In this document: piece by piece, positions 8,544 through 17,715 of the stretch | How the letters are laid out: each line of letters begins with the position of its first letter | Numbering within the stretch: position 1 is the first letter of the stretch | Assembly: GCF_963664965.1 (NCBI RefSeq) | Contig: NZ_OY761823.1 | Location: 878,001-942,000, forward strand | DNA length: 64,000 nt | Reading direction: 5' to 3' | From: an uncultured Pseudodesulfovibrio sp. | GTDB taxonomy: Bacteria > Desulfobacterota > Desulfovibrionia > Desulfovibrionales > Desulfovibrionaceae | Translations under genes and position numbers: made by a program | Notes under the pieces: generated by a model | The model's database searches: none | What the model was told of the DNA's origin: nothing | What the model saw: the letters and a program-made list of their open reading frames with translations, nothing else

Positions 8544-9830
8544 TTATTTTACCCGCAGCAGAGCCGCGTAAAAGAATTCGTTCAGCGGTGAATCTGCCGG
8601 GGTGGTCCATTCCTTTTCCAGTTCGGCTCCCGGATGGGAATCGAGGAATCGCCTGACCATGCCTTCGTTTTCCTCGGGATTGAGGGTGCAGGTGATGACG
8701 GCGATGCGCCCGCCCGGTTGCACCTGCTCGGCGGCATTGTCGAGAATTTCTTCCTGAAGCTTTTGCAGGTCGTCGAGGTCGCGGGTTGTCCGTTTCCACT
8801 TGGTGTCAGGGCGGCGGGAAAGCACGCCGAGACCGGAACAGGGCAGATCGAGCAGGATGGTGCCGGGTTTCTGCGGCGGCTCGGCAGTGGCTGCATTGGC
8901 CTCGAACGTGGGTACGTCGGGCATGGCCCGCCGCAGGGCGGCAAGGCGGCCCTTGTGCGGGTCCGAGGCAAAGACGTCGAGTCCCTTTTCACGCAGGATG
9001 CGGGTTTTGCCGCCGCGACCGGCGCAGGCATCCCAGACGGGGGTGTCCCATGAGGCCGGATCAAGCGCCTCAAGCGCCTGCCGTGCAGCAAAGGACTGCC
9101 GTTCCAGCGGCGGTTCCGGTTCTTCTTCAAAAGAGGTTCCTGCGGGCAGGGCGAAGCTCATGCCTTCGATGTCGAGAACTTCGGGAATCCCTGCGAGATC
9201 GGCGTAGATCTCGTCAGCGTCCGGATGGCCGTACAGATTGATGCCCATGGCCGGGGCATGGAGTTGCGCCTCCAGATACAGGAGGGCGGTTTCCTCGCCG
9301 TAGGCTCGTTGCCAGAGATCGGTAAGCCATTGCGGGCAGGAGTACCAGCGGGTGATGAATTCCGGTTTGGACACGCCTTCGCGGTAGTAGTCCGGATCAT
9401 GGGCAGTGTCGCCGAGTTCGGAAACGCGCCGCAGGACCGCGTTGAACAGTCCGGAAAGGCGGGCTCCCGGTTTGGTCTTGGAAAATTCCACGGCCCAGTC
9501 CACGCTGGCGTAGACCGGCACCTTGTCGAGGTAGAGAATCTCATACACGGCCACGCCCATGGCGAGCCGCATTTTCGGGGGCAGCTTGCCGGGGTCCTTG
9601 AGGAATCGCGAGAGGACGTACTCAATGCGTCCCTTGAGGCGGAGGTAGCCGTAACAGAGTTCTGTGGCCAACCCGACGTCGCGTGGGTCGATGGACCCGG
9701 ACGAGAGGGCTGTATCCAGGGCGGCCTGGATGTCCTGTTTGCCTTGCAGGCAACGAAAAAGTGCTTCGAGCGCCACCCGCCTCGCCGGAGGAAGGGGCTT
9801 TGGGGAACGTGCTTTCATGAGAATATGCAT
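8544..9830 (-). CDS. rsmB: 16S rRNA (cytosine-5)-methyltransferase RsmB/Sun
   Basis: A protein of about 428 residues with the two-part build of RsmB. An N-terminal NusB-like helical domain (AALDTALSSG, then ATELCYGYLRLKG) is followed by a Rossmann methyltransferase domain. SAM-binding is seen at WDACAGRGGKT. The two cysteines used by m5C enzymes are in LPCSGLG and ITCTLNPEEN. It methylates cytosine 967 of 16S rRNA in the best-studied case. I place the start at the ATG at 9830, which has GGAAG six bases before it, rather than the longer frame beginning at 9869. A further ATG at 9818 is possible. Confidence 0.9.
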   Translation of the reverse strand: MHILMKARSPKPLPPARRVALEALFRCLQGKQDIQAALDTALSSGSIDPRDVGLATELCYGYLRLKGRIEYVLSRFLKDPGKLPPKMRLAMGVAVYEILYLDKVPVYASVDWAVEFSKTKPGARLSGLFNAVLRRVSELGDTAHDPDYYREGVSKPEFITRWYSCPQWLTDLWQRAYGEETALLYLEAQLHAPAMGINLYGHPDADEIYADLAGIPEVLDIEGMSFALPAGTSFEEEPEPPLERQSFAARQALEALDPASWDTPVWDACAGRGGKTRILREKGLDVFASDPHKGRLAALRRAMPDVPTFEANAATAEPPQKPGTILLDLPCSGLGVLSRRPDTKWKRTTRDLDDLQKLQEEILDNAAEQVQPGGRIAVITCTLNPEENEGMVRRFLDSHPGAELEKEWTTPADSPLNEFFYAALLRVK

Positions 9831-9939
9831 ACGCTTCCGCCGTGATCGGCGCAAGTCTATTGGACGCATCCGAGACAGTGGGGTCGTGACGAGTTTGGTT
9901 TATTGGGGCATGGGCGGAATTCTGTGCTTGTGATCGTGG

Positions 9940-10848
9940 ATGGTTCCGCCTAACGTGCCGGATATGAATCTTTCCCTGACTCCGGGCGTACGGCACATGC
10001 TGCTCGGTACCTTTCTGTTTTCCATAGGCTCGCTGCTCATCAAGCTGGCAGGGGAGCGCGTGCCCACGACTGAGATCCTGTTCGTGCGGGGTGTCATCGG
10101 CATCGGTTTCTGCTGGTGTCTCGTGCGTCGGGCAGGTATCGGCATGTTCGGCAAACGGCGGTTCATGCTTGCCGCACGCGGCATCATAGGATTCACCTCG
10201 CTGTTTACCGAATTTTACGCCATCATTCACCTCCCGCTTGCCGACGCCACTGCCATCCTGTTCGTCCATCCGGTGGTGGTCGCTGTTCTTGCGTGGCTGA
10301 CCATGGGGGAAAGGCTCAGCGCGAAAAGCATGGCGGCCGTGGCCATGAGCCTGACAGGAGTGGCGGTCGTCTGCCGTCCGGGATTCCTGTTCGGGGCGGG
10401 AGGTTCACATCTGGACCCGCTCGCATTGGCCGTGGCTCTTGGTGGTGTGCTGTTTACCGCTGTGGCCATTCTCACCGTACGCAGCCTTGCCAAGACCGAG
10501 CATCCCGCAGTGGTCATGCTGTATCCGCCGCTGATCATCACGGCTGTTTCGCCCCTCTTTGCCGCAGGCTGGGTCAATCCCACCGTGACGGAATGGGCCA
10601 TGCTCCTTGGAGTGGCGCTGTTCATGAACGCGGGGCAGTACTTCATGACCCGTGGCTACGCCATCGAATCCGCTGCCCGCATCAGCGCGATCAGTTGCCT
10701 TGAAATCGTGTTCGCCGCCATCTGGGGCATCTCGTTCCTGAGTGAAATACCCGACGTCTGGGTCGTGTCCGGCGGCCTGCTCATCGTGATGGGCACCCTC
10801 ATCATCGGGCATGACGGGCCGTCTGAACAGGCGAGTCAGGAAAGTTGA
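9940..10848 (+). CDS. EamA/DMT-family transporter
   Basis: A 302-residue membrane protein with about ten hydrophobic segments arranged as two five-helix halves, the standard build of the drug/metabolite transporter superfamily. The first half ends with the LPLADATAILFVHPVVVAVLAW region and the typical GERLS motif. The second half carries ISAISCLEIVFAAIWG followed by an SEIP turn, the equivalent of the GE motif. Its likely role is export of a small metabolite or amino acid, but the substrate is unknown. A second in-frame ATG at 9964 would remove eight residues and bring the first helix closer to the terminus; neither start has a good ribosome-binding site. It stands alone, divergent from rsmB. 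Confidence 0.88.
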   Translation: MVPPNVPDMNLSLTPGVRHMLLGTFLFSIGSLLIKLAGERVPTTEILFVRGVIGIGFCWCLVRRAGIGMFGKRRFMLAARGIIGFTSLFTEFYAIIHLPLADATAILFVHPVVVAVLAWLTMGERLSAKSMAAVAMSLTGVAVVCRPGFLFGAGGSHLDPLALAVALGGVLFTAVAILTVRSLAKTEHPAVVMLYPPLIITAVSPLFAAGWVNPTVTEWAMLLGVALFMNAGQYFMTRGYAIESAARISAISCLEIVFAAIWGISFLSEIPDVWVVSGGLLIVMGTLIIGHDGPSEQASQES

Positions 10849-10863
10849 AGCCGGTCTGTCTGG

Positions 10864-10995
10864 CTATTTCAGAAAGAACTCGCCGTACAGGGCGTATTTG
10901 ATGGTGAACTCGACGACGAGAACCGAGAGCGGGACAACCACTCCGCCCGTAATGAAGCCTCTCCAGTAGTTTGGCAGCGATTTCCACCACTTCAT
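10864..10995 (-). CDS. Small single-span membrane protein, 43 residues
   Basis: The ATG at 10995 is preceded by a perfect AGGAGG seven bases upstream, stronger evidence than the longer frame that starts at 11046. The product begins MKWWKSLPNYWRGF, then has one hydrophobic span (about residues 14-30) and ends in EFFLK. Aromatic and basic residues before the span suggest the N-terminus stays in the cytoplasm. It lies 41 bases downstream of recQ and reads in the same direction, so it may be co-transcribed. I do not recognise a family. The ribosome-binding site makes translation likely; the function is open. Confidence 0.6.
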   Translation of the reverse strand: MKWWKSLPNYWRGFITGGVVVPLSVLVVEFTIKYALYGEFFLK

Positions 10996-11035
10996 GCGTC
11001 CTCCTGTTGTCGTCTGAAAATATCCGATAGCACCC

Positions 11036-13231
11036 CTATTTCGCACATGCCCGGATAAGGCGCAATATCTCGTATGGATACTTGCCTTCCAGCGCTTCGA
11101 AGACCGGCGACATGGCCAGAATGCCTTTCTGCTTGAACGTAAGGCAGGTGGTGCGGATCAGCTCGATGTCCTCGTCCGGCAGGTTGACCACCTTGCGGTA
11201 GTCGATCTTGCCGAATTGCGCGGCCTGTCCGAGATGTTTCCAGATGGACGCGGGCTTGAGGCCCCGGCGCTCGGCCACGGCATCCACGTCGCCGAGTTCG
11301 CGGAAAAGGTCGAGCGATTCCTGCGCGGTGCCGGAGAATTCCTTCTTTTTCTGCTTCTGCTTTTCTCGGCGTTCGGCCCGTTCCATCGGGACCGGCGGGA
11401 GGTTCGGCGGACGTCCGTATTTCTCGGCGTGCAGGTCGAGGCTGTTGAGAAATATCTTTCCGAAGCGGCCCAGCTTGACCTCGCCCATGCCGGACATGCA
11501 GGCCATGGTCTCCATGTCTTCCGGGCGGTAGCGGACCATTTCAAGGAGCGTGCGGTCCGGGAGGATGGCGTAGGGCGGCACGCCCTGCTCCTCGGAAATC
11601 TTCAGGCGCAGGTCGCGCAGGGCGTCGAAAAGGGCTTCGGTTTCCCAGTTGGTCAGCACGTCGCTGGCAACGGCGGCCTTGGTCTTTTTCTTTTTCGTCT
11701 GGCGCGGAATGACGGGGTCGGTGCGGAGCCGCACCTGCTGCTCGCCCTTGAGCACGGGCCATGACTGTTCGTTGAGGGTCAGGACGCTGTACCGCTCCAT
11801 GTCCACCGAAATCAGTCCAGCGCCGAGCAATTGCCGGTACACCGATTTCCATTCTTCCTGCGACAGCTCCGTGCCGATGCCGAATGTGGAGACCCGGTCG
11901 TGCCCGAACTGCCGGACGCGGTCGGTGGCCTTGCCGATGAGCACCTGTGCCAGATAGTTGGCACCGAATCGCTGCTCGGTCCGGAAGATGTTGGAGAGCG
12001 CTTTTTGCGCGACCACGGTGCCGTCCCATGTGTCCACGGGGCGCAGGCAGTTGTCGCAGTTGCCGCAGGGGGCGATGTGCTCACCGAAATAGGCCAGCAG
12101 GGACTGGCGGCGGCATCCCGCGGTTTCAAGAAACGCGAACAGCGAATTGAGTTTGGTGTGTTCGATGCGCTTGCGGGTTCCGTCCGCCTCGCCCGCTTCG
12201 ATCATGGAGCGCAGGATGGCGATATCCTGCATGCCGAAACACATCCATGCCGAGGCCGGGAGTCCGTCGCGCCCGCCGCGCCCTGTTTCCTGATGGTACG
12301 CTTCAAGGCTCTTGGGCGGCTCCAGATGGCAGACAAAGCGCACGTTGGGCTTGTCCACGCCCATGCCGAAGGCCACGGTTGCCACCATGATGACGCCTTC
12401 CTCGCGCATGAACCGTTCTTGATTCTGATACCGTTCCTGCTTGGACAGGCCCGCATGGTACGGCAGGGCGGTCAGTCCGTTCTTGGAGAGAAATTCCGCT
12501 GTTTTTTCGACTTTTTTCCGGCTCAGGCGATACACGATTCCGGCTTCGCCCGGATGATTTTCCTTGATGAACCGCAGCAGCATGCGCTGGGGATTCTTCT
12601 TGGGCAGCACCGTGTAGGTGATGTTCGGGCGGTCGAATCCCGTGGCAAAGACCTGTGCCCGGTCAAGGCGCAGGTTCTTGACGATATCCCGCTGCGTGGG
12701 TTCGTCTGCCGTGGCTGTCAGGGCCAGTCTCGGGACATGGGGAAACCGCTCCTGAATCACGGAAAGCTGCATGTATTCCGGGCGGAAATCGTGCCCCCAC
12801 TGGGAAACGCAGTGCGCTTCGTCAATGGCGAAAAGGCATGGATTGCACCGCTCCAGAAAGTCGAGAAAGCCCGGTTTGCAGAGCCGCTCCGGTGCCACGT
12901 ACACGAGGTCGAGCTGGCCGTGTTCGAGCTGCTGTTCCACTTCCCATGCGGTCTGCGGATCGAGCGACGAGTTCAGGCACGCCGCCCGCACGCCCATCTG
13001 TGTCAGCCCCTGCACCTGATCCTGCATCAGCGCGATCAGCGGCGAGACACAGACCCCCACTCCCTGCCGCAGGATCGACGGAATCTGATAGCACAGCGAC
13101 TTGCCGCCGCCCGTGGGCATCAGCACCAGTGAGTCGCCGCCAGCCAGCGCGTTTTCAATGATCGGTTCCTGCAATCCGATGAAGTCGTCAAAGCCAAAAA
13201 CGGTACGGAGTATTTCGCGGGGTGATGACAT
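11036..13231 (-). CDS. recQ: ATP-dependent DNA helicase RecQ
   Basis: A 3'-5' DNA helicase of 731 residues for recombination and fork repair. Walker A GGGKS is at 41-45 and the DEAH box at 137-140. The helicase C-terminal half shows [10 protein letters not shown] and [10 protein letters not shown]. Zinc ligands C373, C389, C392 and C395 start the RQC region, and an HRDC domain ([13 protein letters not shown], then [13 protein letters not shown]) follows. After a basic, lysine-rich linker there is an extra C-terminal helical domain with [15 protein letters not shown], as seen in many longer RecQ proteins. I use the ATG at 13231 because the longer frame starts with TTG and adds twelve residues outside the usual RecQ start. 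Confidence 0.95.
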   Translation of the reverse strand: MSSPREILRTVFGFDDFIGLQEPIIENALAGGDSLVLMPTGGGKSLCYQIPSILRQGVGVCVSPLIALMQDQVQGLTQMGVRAACLNSSLDPQTAWEVEQQLEHGQLDLVYVAPERLCKPGFLDFLERCNPCLFAIDEAHCVSQWGHDFRPEYMQLSVIQERFPHVPRLALTATADEPTQRDIVKNLRLDRAQVFATGFDRPNITYTVLPKKNPQRMLLRFIKENHPGEAGIVYRLSRKKVEKTAEFLSKNGLTALPYHAGLSKQERYQNQERFMREEGVIMVATVAFGMGVDKPNVRFVCHLEPPKSLEAYHQETGRGGRDGLPASAWMCFGMQDIAILRSMIEAGEADGTRKRIEHTKLNSLFAFLETAGCRRQSLLAYFGEHIAPCGNCDNCLRPVDTWDGTVVAQKALSNIFRTEQRFGANYLAQVLIGKATDRVRQFGHDRVSTFGIGTELSQEEWKSVYRQLLGAGLISVDMERYSVLTLNEQSWPVLKGEQQVRLRTDPVIPRQTKKKKTKAAVASDVLTNWETEALFDALRDLRLKISEEQGVPPYAILPDRTLLEMVRYRPEDMETMACMSGMGEVKLGRFGKIFLNSLDLHAEKYGRPPNLPPVPMERAERREKQKQKKKEFSGTAQESLDLFRELGDVDAVAERRGLKPASIWKHLGQAAQFGKIDYRKVVNLPDEDIELIRTTCLTFKQKGILAMSPVFEALEGKYPYEILRLIRACAK

Positions 13232-13385
13232 GTGGCGAAGACTAGGGAAATAGAAGCGGCTTGGCAATGACTCCGAGGCAGAAGTCCGGGGTAGAGGGGA
13301 TGTTTTCCGGCAGGATGGGTGATTCCTGTTCCTGTATTTTGTTCGATGGATAAAAGTCCTCGCATGATTTTTGCTTCGCCCCTGC

Positions 13386-13426
13386 TTGACAACAGCAACC
13401 TATGTGGCTATTTTGCCAATTAGCCA
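13386..13426 (+). promoter_or_regulatory. Promoter with overlapping palindromic operator for the ArsR operon
   Basis: A -35 TTGACA at 13386-13391 and a -10 TATTTT at 13409-13414 are separated by exactly 17 bases. Overlapping the -10 box is an inverted repeat TGGCTA (13406-13411) and TAGCCA (13421-13426). This is where an ArsR/SmtB repressor would sit to block its own operon; the assignment to this ArsR is inference. Confidence 0.7.
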
Positions 13427-13443
13427 ATCGAAAGGAGACCTAC

Positions 13444-13755
13444 ATGGCAACTGTACTCATATTGAATGAACAACGGAACATGGCGCGCGCCGAGGTGTTC
13501 AAGGCGCTGGGGCATCCGGCACGGCTCGCCATGGTGGATGCGCTGCGCGATGGTGACAAGTGCGTGTGCGACCTGCGTGAACTGGTTGATCTGGACATGT
13601 CCACCGTGTCCAAGCACCTGTCCGTGCTCAAGCGTGCCGGAATCGTGGAAGGCCGCAAGCAGGGCAACTGGGTCTGGTATTCCCTGAATCTTGGTTGCCT
13701 CGATACATTTCTTGGTTGTCTGGACGGCTTTCTGGATGGTCGGGCAACCTCATAA
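13444..13755 (+). CDS. ArsR/SmtB-family metalloregulator
   Basis: A 103-residue winged-helix repressor. It has the family opening FKALGHPARLAMVDALRDG, then CVCDLREL at about residues 40-47, which is the metal- or arsenite-binding helix of ArsR-type sensors. The DNA-reading helix DMSTVSKHLSVLKRAGIV follows. Two further cysteines occur near the end (GCLDTFLGCLDG) and could take part in ligand binding. The ATG at 13444 has AAAGGAGA eight bases upstream, so the longer frame from 13402 is rejected. It precedes an ArsP-like permease by 15 bases, and the two probably form one operon that is released when the metalloid is bound. Confidence 0.92.
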   Translation: MATVLILNEQRNMARAEVFKALGHPARLAMVDALRDGDKCVCDLRELVDLDMSTVSKHLSVLKRAGIVEGRKQGNWVWYSLNLGCLDTFLGCLDGFLDGRATS

Positions 13756-13770
13756 TCAAAGGTGAAAGGT

Positions 13771-14883
13771 ATGAAAGATTTGAATATGGCACCGCAGAAA
13801 CCCTGCGCCTGCCAATCGCAGGGGGAATCCTCTGCAACGGCTGAGGCTGCTCCCGCAAAGGAGCGGTCCATGGCGATGATGGCCGGAACCGGCGTGGTCG
13901 CCCTTGCCGTCTGGTACGCGGTGTATTCCCAGCTCCGTCCGTTCTCCGACTGGCTGACCGGGGACGTCTTCGGCATCGACATGGCGTCCCATCTCGGTGC
14001 GGCAGTGAGCTTTTTCCTCTATGACACGCCCAAGGTGCTGATGCTGCTCGTGCTGATCGTGTTTTTCGTGGGCATCCTGCGTTCTTTTTTTACGCCGGAA
14101 AATACCCGCAAGATGCTGGCCGGTAACCGGCAGGCCGCGGGTAATGGGCTGGCCGCGCTGCTCGGTGTGGCCACGCCGTTCTGTTCCTGCTCCGCCGTGC
14201 CGCTGTTTGTCGGGTTCGTCACCGCAGGCGTGCCGCTCGGCGTGACATTTTCCTTTCTCATTGCCGCGCCCATGGTCAACGAGGTCGCGCTCGTCCTGCT
14301 GTACGGTCTGTTCGGCTGGAAGGTGGCCGCGCTCTACATGGGCACCGGACTCGGCGTCGCCATGGTGGCGGGCTGGGTCATCGGCAAACTGAACATGGAA
14401 AAGTATCTTCAGGACTGGGTACGCAACCAGTTGTTCATGGGCGGTTCCCCGGCGCAGCGCAAACCCACATGGTCCGAGCGCATGGACGCCGGAGTCGAGG
14501 CCGTCAAGGATATCGTGGGCAAGGTCTGGTTGTACGTGGTGCTCGGCATTGCCGTGGGCGCGGTCATTCACGGCTATGTGCCGCAGGATTTCATGGCGAA
14601 GATTATGGGCCGCGAAGCATGGTGGTCCGTGCCGCTGGCGGTTGTCATGGGCATTCCCATGTACACCAATGCCGCCGGTGTCGTGCCGATCATTCATGCC
14701 CTTATCGGCAAGGGTGCGGCTCTGGGTACGGCCCTCGCCTTCATGATGTCGGTCATTGCCCTGTCCCTGCCTGAAATGCTGATTCTCAAGAAGGTGCTCA
14801 AGCCTCGGCTTATCGCCACCTTTGTCGGCGTGGTCGGCTGCGGCATCCTGTTCGTGGGATTTTTGTTTAACGCCGTTCTGTAA
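13771..14883 (+). CDS. UPF0718/DUF318 permease, ArsP-like
   Basis: An eight-helix membrane permease of about 370 residues. It starts with a soluble cysteine-containing tail (PCACQSQ) and then shows the family core: TPFCSCSAVPLFVGF at about 133-147 and the APMVNEVAL segment near 170. The second half repeats the pattern with GIPMYTNAAG. In ArsP, cysteines of the FCSCS type bind trivalent organoarsenicals for export. With an ArsR-type gene 15 bases upstream, organoarsenical or related metalloid efflux is the best inference, although other members of the family are linked to other thiol-reactive metals. The start at 13771 follows AAAGGTGAAAGG; a GTG at 13762 is the alternative. Confidence 0.88.
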   Translation: MKDLNMAPQKPCACQSQGESSATAEAAPAKERSMAMMAGTGVVALAVWYAVYSQLRPFSDWLTGDVFGIDMASHLGAAVSFFLYDTPKVLMLLVLIVFFVGILRSFFTPENTRKMLAGNRQAAGNGLAALLGVATPFCSCSAVPLFVGFVTAGVPLGVTFSFLIAAPMVNEVALVLLYGLFGWKVAALYMGTGLGVAMVAGWVIGKLNMEKYLQDWVRNQLFMGGSPAQRKPTWSERMDAGVEAVKDIVGKVWLYVVLGIAVGAVIHGYVPQDFMAKIMGREAWWSVPLAVVMGIPMYTNAAGVVPIIHALIGKGAALGTALAFMMSVIALSLPEMLILKKVLKPRLIATFVGVVGCGILFVGFLFNAVL

Positions 14884-14919
14884 AAGGCATGTTGCCATCC
14901 CCGCTTTGGCGGGTGAAAC

Positions 14920-14951
14920 AAGGGTCCGGGATGATTTCCGGACCCTTTTTT
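14920..14951 (+). terminator. Terminator of the ArsR-permease operon
   Basis: AAGGGTCCGG pairs with CCGGACCCTT over an eight-base loop and is followed by a run of T. Confidence 0.88.
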
Positions 14952-15032
14952 GCGTGGGCGTCGTTAGATTTTTCCGGCTTATCTTGTGCAGAGAGCGCAC
15001 GGAATGTATGGTTGAGCAAGCATGGAGGCCTC

Positions 15033-16436
15033 ATGACCCCTGACGATCCGACCATTGCCGATGAAAAGTATACCTGTTTTTCCGACGAGGAGCGCCTTGA
15101 CTACATGGAGGAGCGCATCCGGGAAAAGCTTGAGGATTATGACGGGTATGACTTTTCCATGCGGCAGGTGCGCGCTTTGAGTATTTTCTTTGATCTCGCG
15201 CAGGAAATGCGGGGGCGGGACATGTTCTACGCCGTGTGCATGATGATTCCCCGCGTGCTGTTCGATCTGGAGAGTCGCATCTACATCCTTGAGGAAGAAG
15301 ATACTTTCGTCCTTGGCGGCACCACCACCGATGACTGCTATCTGGAGCCGACCCGAACCTGGGACGACGAGTTGACCGACCATGTGGTACGGTCAAAGGA
15401 CACTTTGTACATTCCCATTTTTTGCAATCCCAAATATGTGGAGATGCTCCCGTTTGAACCGCCGCACAACATCATCGGGAATTTTGTCATCCGTCCGTGC
15501 GGATCCCTGGCCGGTCATGATCAGCTTTTTCTGGAAAAATACGTCAATCGCATCGGCTTTCAGTTGCATCATCGTATCATCCGCGCCCGGAATCGTGAGC
15601 ATATTCAGTTCATCAAATCCATGGTGCAGGACATCGGTCATAACGTCATTGTCCCGAACATGTTCTTCAAGCTCTATTTCAATAGGCTGAAACGCCAGAT
15701 CGAGGACCTGCATGTTTCCACTGAGCGGGTCCTGACCATGATGAGCGGGAGCGATGATGCCGACTGGATTCGTGAAGGCAACCAGCTTGCCCGGACCGCG
15801 TCGGCCATTGAGGCGCAGTATCAGGAAATTTACAGCCACTACGAGATCACGTCCATGTTTCTCGAAACCCTGCTGCGGCGCAGGCATTTCGAGGAGGGGC
15901 GTTATGTCCTGCAAAAACATGAAGTCAATCTTTTCACCAGTGTGCTCAGGCCGCAGCTTGAACGATACAGCCAGAGTTTTGAGGAGCGCGGTATCGAGGT
16001 CTCGGTCGCGGACGGTACGTCGCAGGACCAGATGGTCCGGCTCGTCATGGACAGGGGGCTTATTGCCCAAGTGTATGCGAATTTCTTTTCCAATGCGGTC
16101 AAGTACACCGAGGAAGGCGAACTTCCGGACGGGCGTACCGGAAAATTCGTTTCATACGGCTGGCAGATTCTGAAAGACTTCTTTGCCAAGGATCACCCGG
16201 CCATCAAGCTGTGGGTGACGTCTTCGGGGCCGCCTCTTGAACTGGAGGACCCGCTGAAAGTCTTCCAGCCCGGTTTTCGGGCCGGGAACGTGGCCCGGGA
16301 AAGCGGTACGGGCCGGGGGCTGTACTTCGTGCGGCAGGTGGTGGAACTCCATGACGGCACCGTGGGGTATCGCCACAACGAGTTCGGCAACGAGTTCTAC
16401 TTCATCCTGCCGTTCGAGCAGGAGGAGGAGAGATAG
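15033..16436 (+). CDS. Histidine-kinase-like protein with non-canonical phosphoacceptor region
   Basis: A soluble protein of 467 residues. The first 190 residues look like a GAF-type sensory domain. A helical region around 195-330 takes the place of the usual dimerisation domain; it has DIGHNVIVPN with histidine 203 where H-E-x-x-x-P would be expected. The C-terminal ATP-binding fold is clear, with the N-box FFSNAVKY, a degenerate G1 region and GTGRGLYFVRQVVELHDG as G2. It may phosphorylate at H203 or be a kinase relative with a different output. The ATG has GGAGG six bases upstream, which rejects the longer frame from 14889. No receiver gene is adjacent, and the partner is unknown. Confidence 0.75.
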   Translation: MTPDDPTIADEKYTCFSDEERLDYMEERIREKLEDYDGYDFSMRQVRALSIFFDLAQEMRGRDMFYAVCMMIPRVLFDLESRIYILEEEDTFVLGGTTTDDCYLEPTRTWDDELTDHVVRSKDTLYIPIFCNPKYVEMLPFEPPHNIIGNFVIRPCGSLAGHDQLFLEKYVNRIGFQLHHRIIRARNREHIQFIKSMVQDIGHNVIVPNMFFKLYFNRLKRQIEDLHVSTERVLTMMSGSDDADWIREGNQLARTASAIEAQYQEIYSHYEITSMFLETLLRRRHFEEGRYVLQKHEVNLFTSVLRPQLERYSQSFEERGIEVSVADGTSQDQMVRLVMDRGLIAQVYANFFSNAVKYTEEGELPDGRTGKFVSYGWQILKDFFAKDHPAIKLWVTSSGPPLELEDPLKVFQPGFRAGNVARESGTGRGLYFVRQVVELHDGTVGYRHNEFGNEFYFILPFEQEEER

Positions 16437-16461
16437 GGGCTGTTGAAACCGGATGGTTGAT

Positions 16462-17586
16462 TCAGGTCGTCTGGTGCGTATTTTCCGAATTTTCCCGTTC
16501 CGCCAGCATACGTCTGTAATATGACAGGCAGAGGCATGTCATGGGCAGGGCGATGAGCAGGCCGAGGAATCCGAGCAGTTTGCCCCACACCGAGAGAGCC
16601 AGCAGGATCATCCACGGAGACAGGCCGAGGCTTTCGCCTTGAATTTTGGGGACGAGAATGCCGTCCTGAATGACCTGCACCACGCAGATCACCAGCAGGG
16701 CGAGGCCGATGCCGACCCATGGAGCTTGCCCCGCTTCGAGTGAACTGAGCGCGGCAAGGAATACTGCCGGGATGATGCCGAGCGTGCCGAGATACGGTGC
16801 GATGTTCAGGATGCCGATGAGCATGCCGAGGACCACGGCCAGCGGCAGCCCGATGATGACGAAGCCGATGGACATCAGTACGCCCACGAGCAGGGCCACG
16901 GTCACCTGTCCCCGGAAATACAGGCTCATGGTCCGCTCGAATTCCTTGAGAAAACTGACCGTGCTTTCGCGGTACTTTGCGGGCAGGTAGTTCTGCCATG
17001 ATTCCTGAATTCTGCCGAAGTCGGCGAGCAGGAAGATCGTGTAGAGCAGGATGATTCCGAATCCCAACAGTCCTGCGAGGAGATTGGCGGTTCCCTTGAG
17101 CACGCCCGTGATTCCGGGCACCATCTTGCTCATGACGGCCTTGGCTGTACCGACTGCGCCGTCGCTGGTGAAGAAATCCTGAATTTCCTTGTTCTGCGCG
17201 GCGTCCTGCACCCATTTCCAGAGATCGTCCGGCAGGTAGGCCTGTACCCTGTTTGCGAATTCCGCGTTGCTTGCGAGATCGGTGAGCACGCGCCCCATGT
17301 GTGAAAATTCAGCGACCATCATGGGAACGACGAGCCATATGGCCCCGCCGATGACGCCGACCAGAGCGAGCATGGAGAGAAGGACGGCCAGTCCCCGGCT
17401 TTTGATGATGCCCTGAATCCATGTGGTGAACGGGTTGATCAGGTAGGCGAGCAGGAGCGCGGTGACGAACGGCACCAGCGCGCTGGAGAGAAACCCGAGC
17501 AGCCAGATGAGGCCGACGAAGAAGGTCAGGCCGAGGACCATGCGGACCACGCTGTCGAACGTATAGGGCTTGTCGGATGCGAACAT
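16462..17586 (-). CDS. AI-2E/PerM-family membrane permease
   Basis: A membrane protein of 374 residues with paired N-terminal hydrophobic helices, a soluble middle region of about 100 residues (including DDLWKWVQDAAQNKEIQDF), and a cluster of C-terminal helices with GLPLAVVLGMLIGILNIAPYLGTLGIIPA. The last of these is the PY-x-G motif of the family. Members include the putative autoinducer-2 exporter TqsA and the sodium-proton antiporter-like proteins, so the name should not be taken as proof of AI-2 transport. I start it at the ATG at 17586, with GGGATGG upstream; an ATG nine bases earlier is possible. It is convergent with the kinase-like gene. Confidence 0.88.
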   Translation of the reverse strand: MFASDKPYTFDSVVRMVLGLTFFVGLIWLLGFLSSALVPFVTALLLAYLINPFTTWIQGIIKSRGLAVLLSMLALVGVIGGAIWLVVPMMVAEFSHMGRVLTDLASNAEFANRVQAYLPDDLWKWVQDAAQNKEIQDFFTSDGAVGTAKAVMSKMVPGITGVLKGTANLLAGLLGFGIILLYTIFLLADFGRIQESWQNYLPAKYRESTVSFLKEFERTMSLYFRGQVTVALLVGVLMSIGFVIIGLPLAVVLGMLIGILNIAPYLGTLGIIPAVFLAALSSLEAGQAPWVGIGLALLVICVVQVIQDGILVPKIQGESLGLSPWMILLALSVWGKLLGFLGLLIALPMTCLCLSYYRRMLAERENSENTHQTT

Positions 17587-17667
17587 GGTTACCATCCCGC
17601 GTAATGGTTGATTTTTTCGATTTCTAACAGGCGCGGGAGAATTGTTCAACCGGAGGAAGGGAAAACA

Positions 17668-17700
17668 GGAAGGGAGCGAGCGCAAGGCAAGCTCCCTTCC
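17668..17700 (-). terminator. Terminator downstream of rfaE2
   Basis: GGAAGGGAGC and GCTCCCTTCC form a ten-base stem just after the rfaE2 stop codon, followed on the minus strand by a short T-rich run. Confidence 0.7.
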
Positions 17701-17715
17701 GTTTTGATATTCTGT

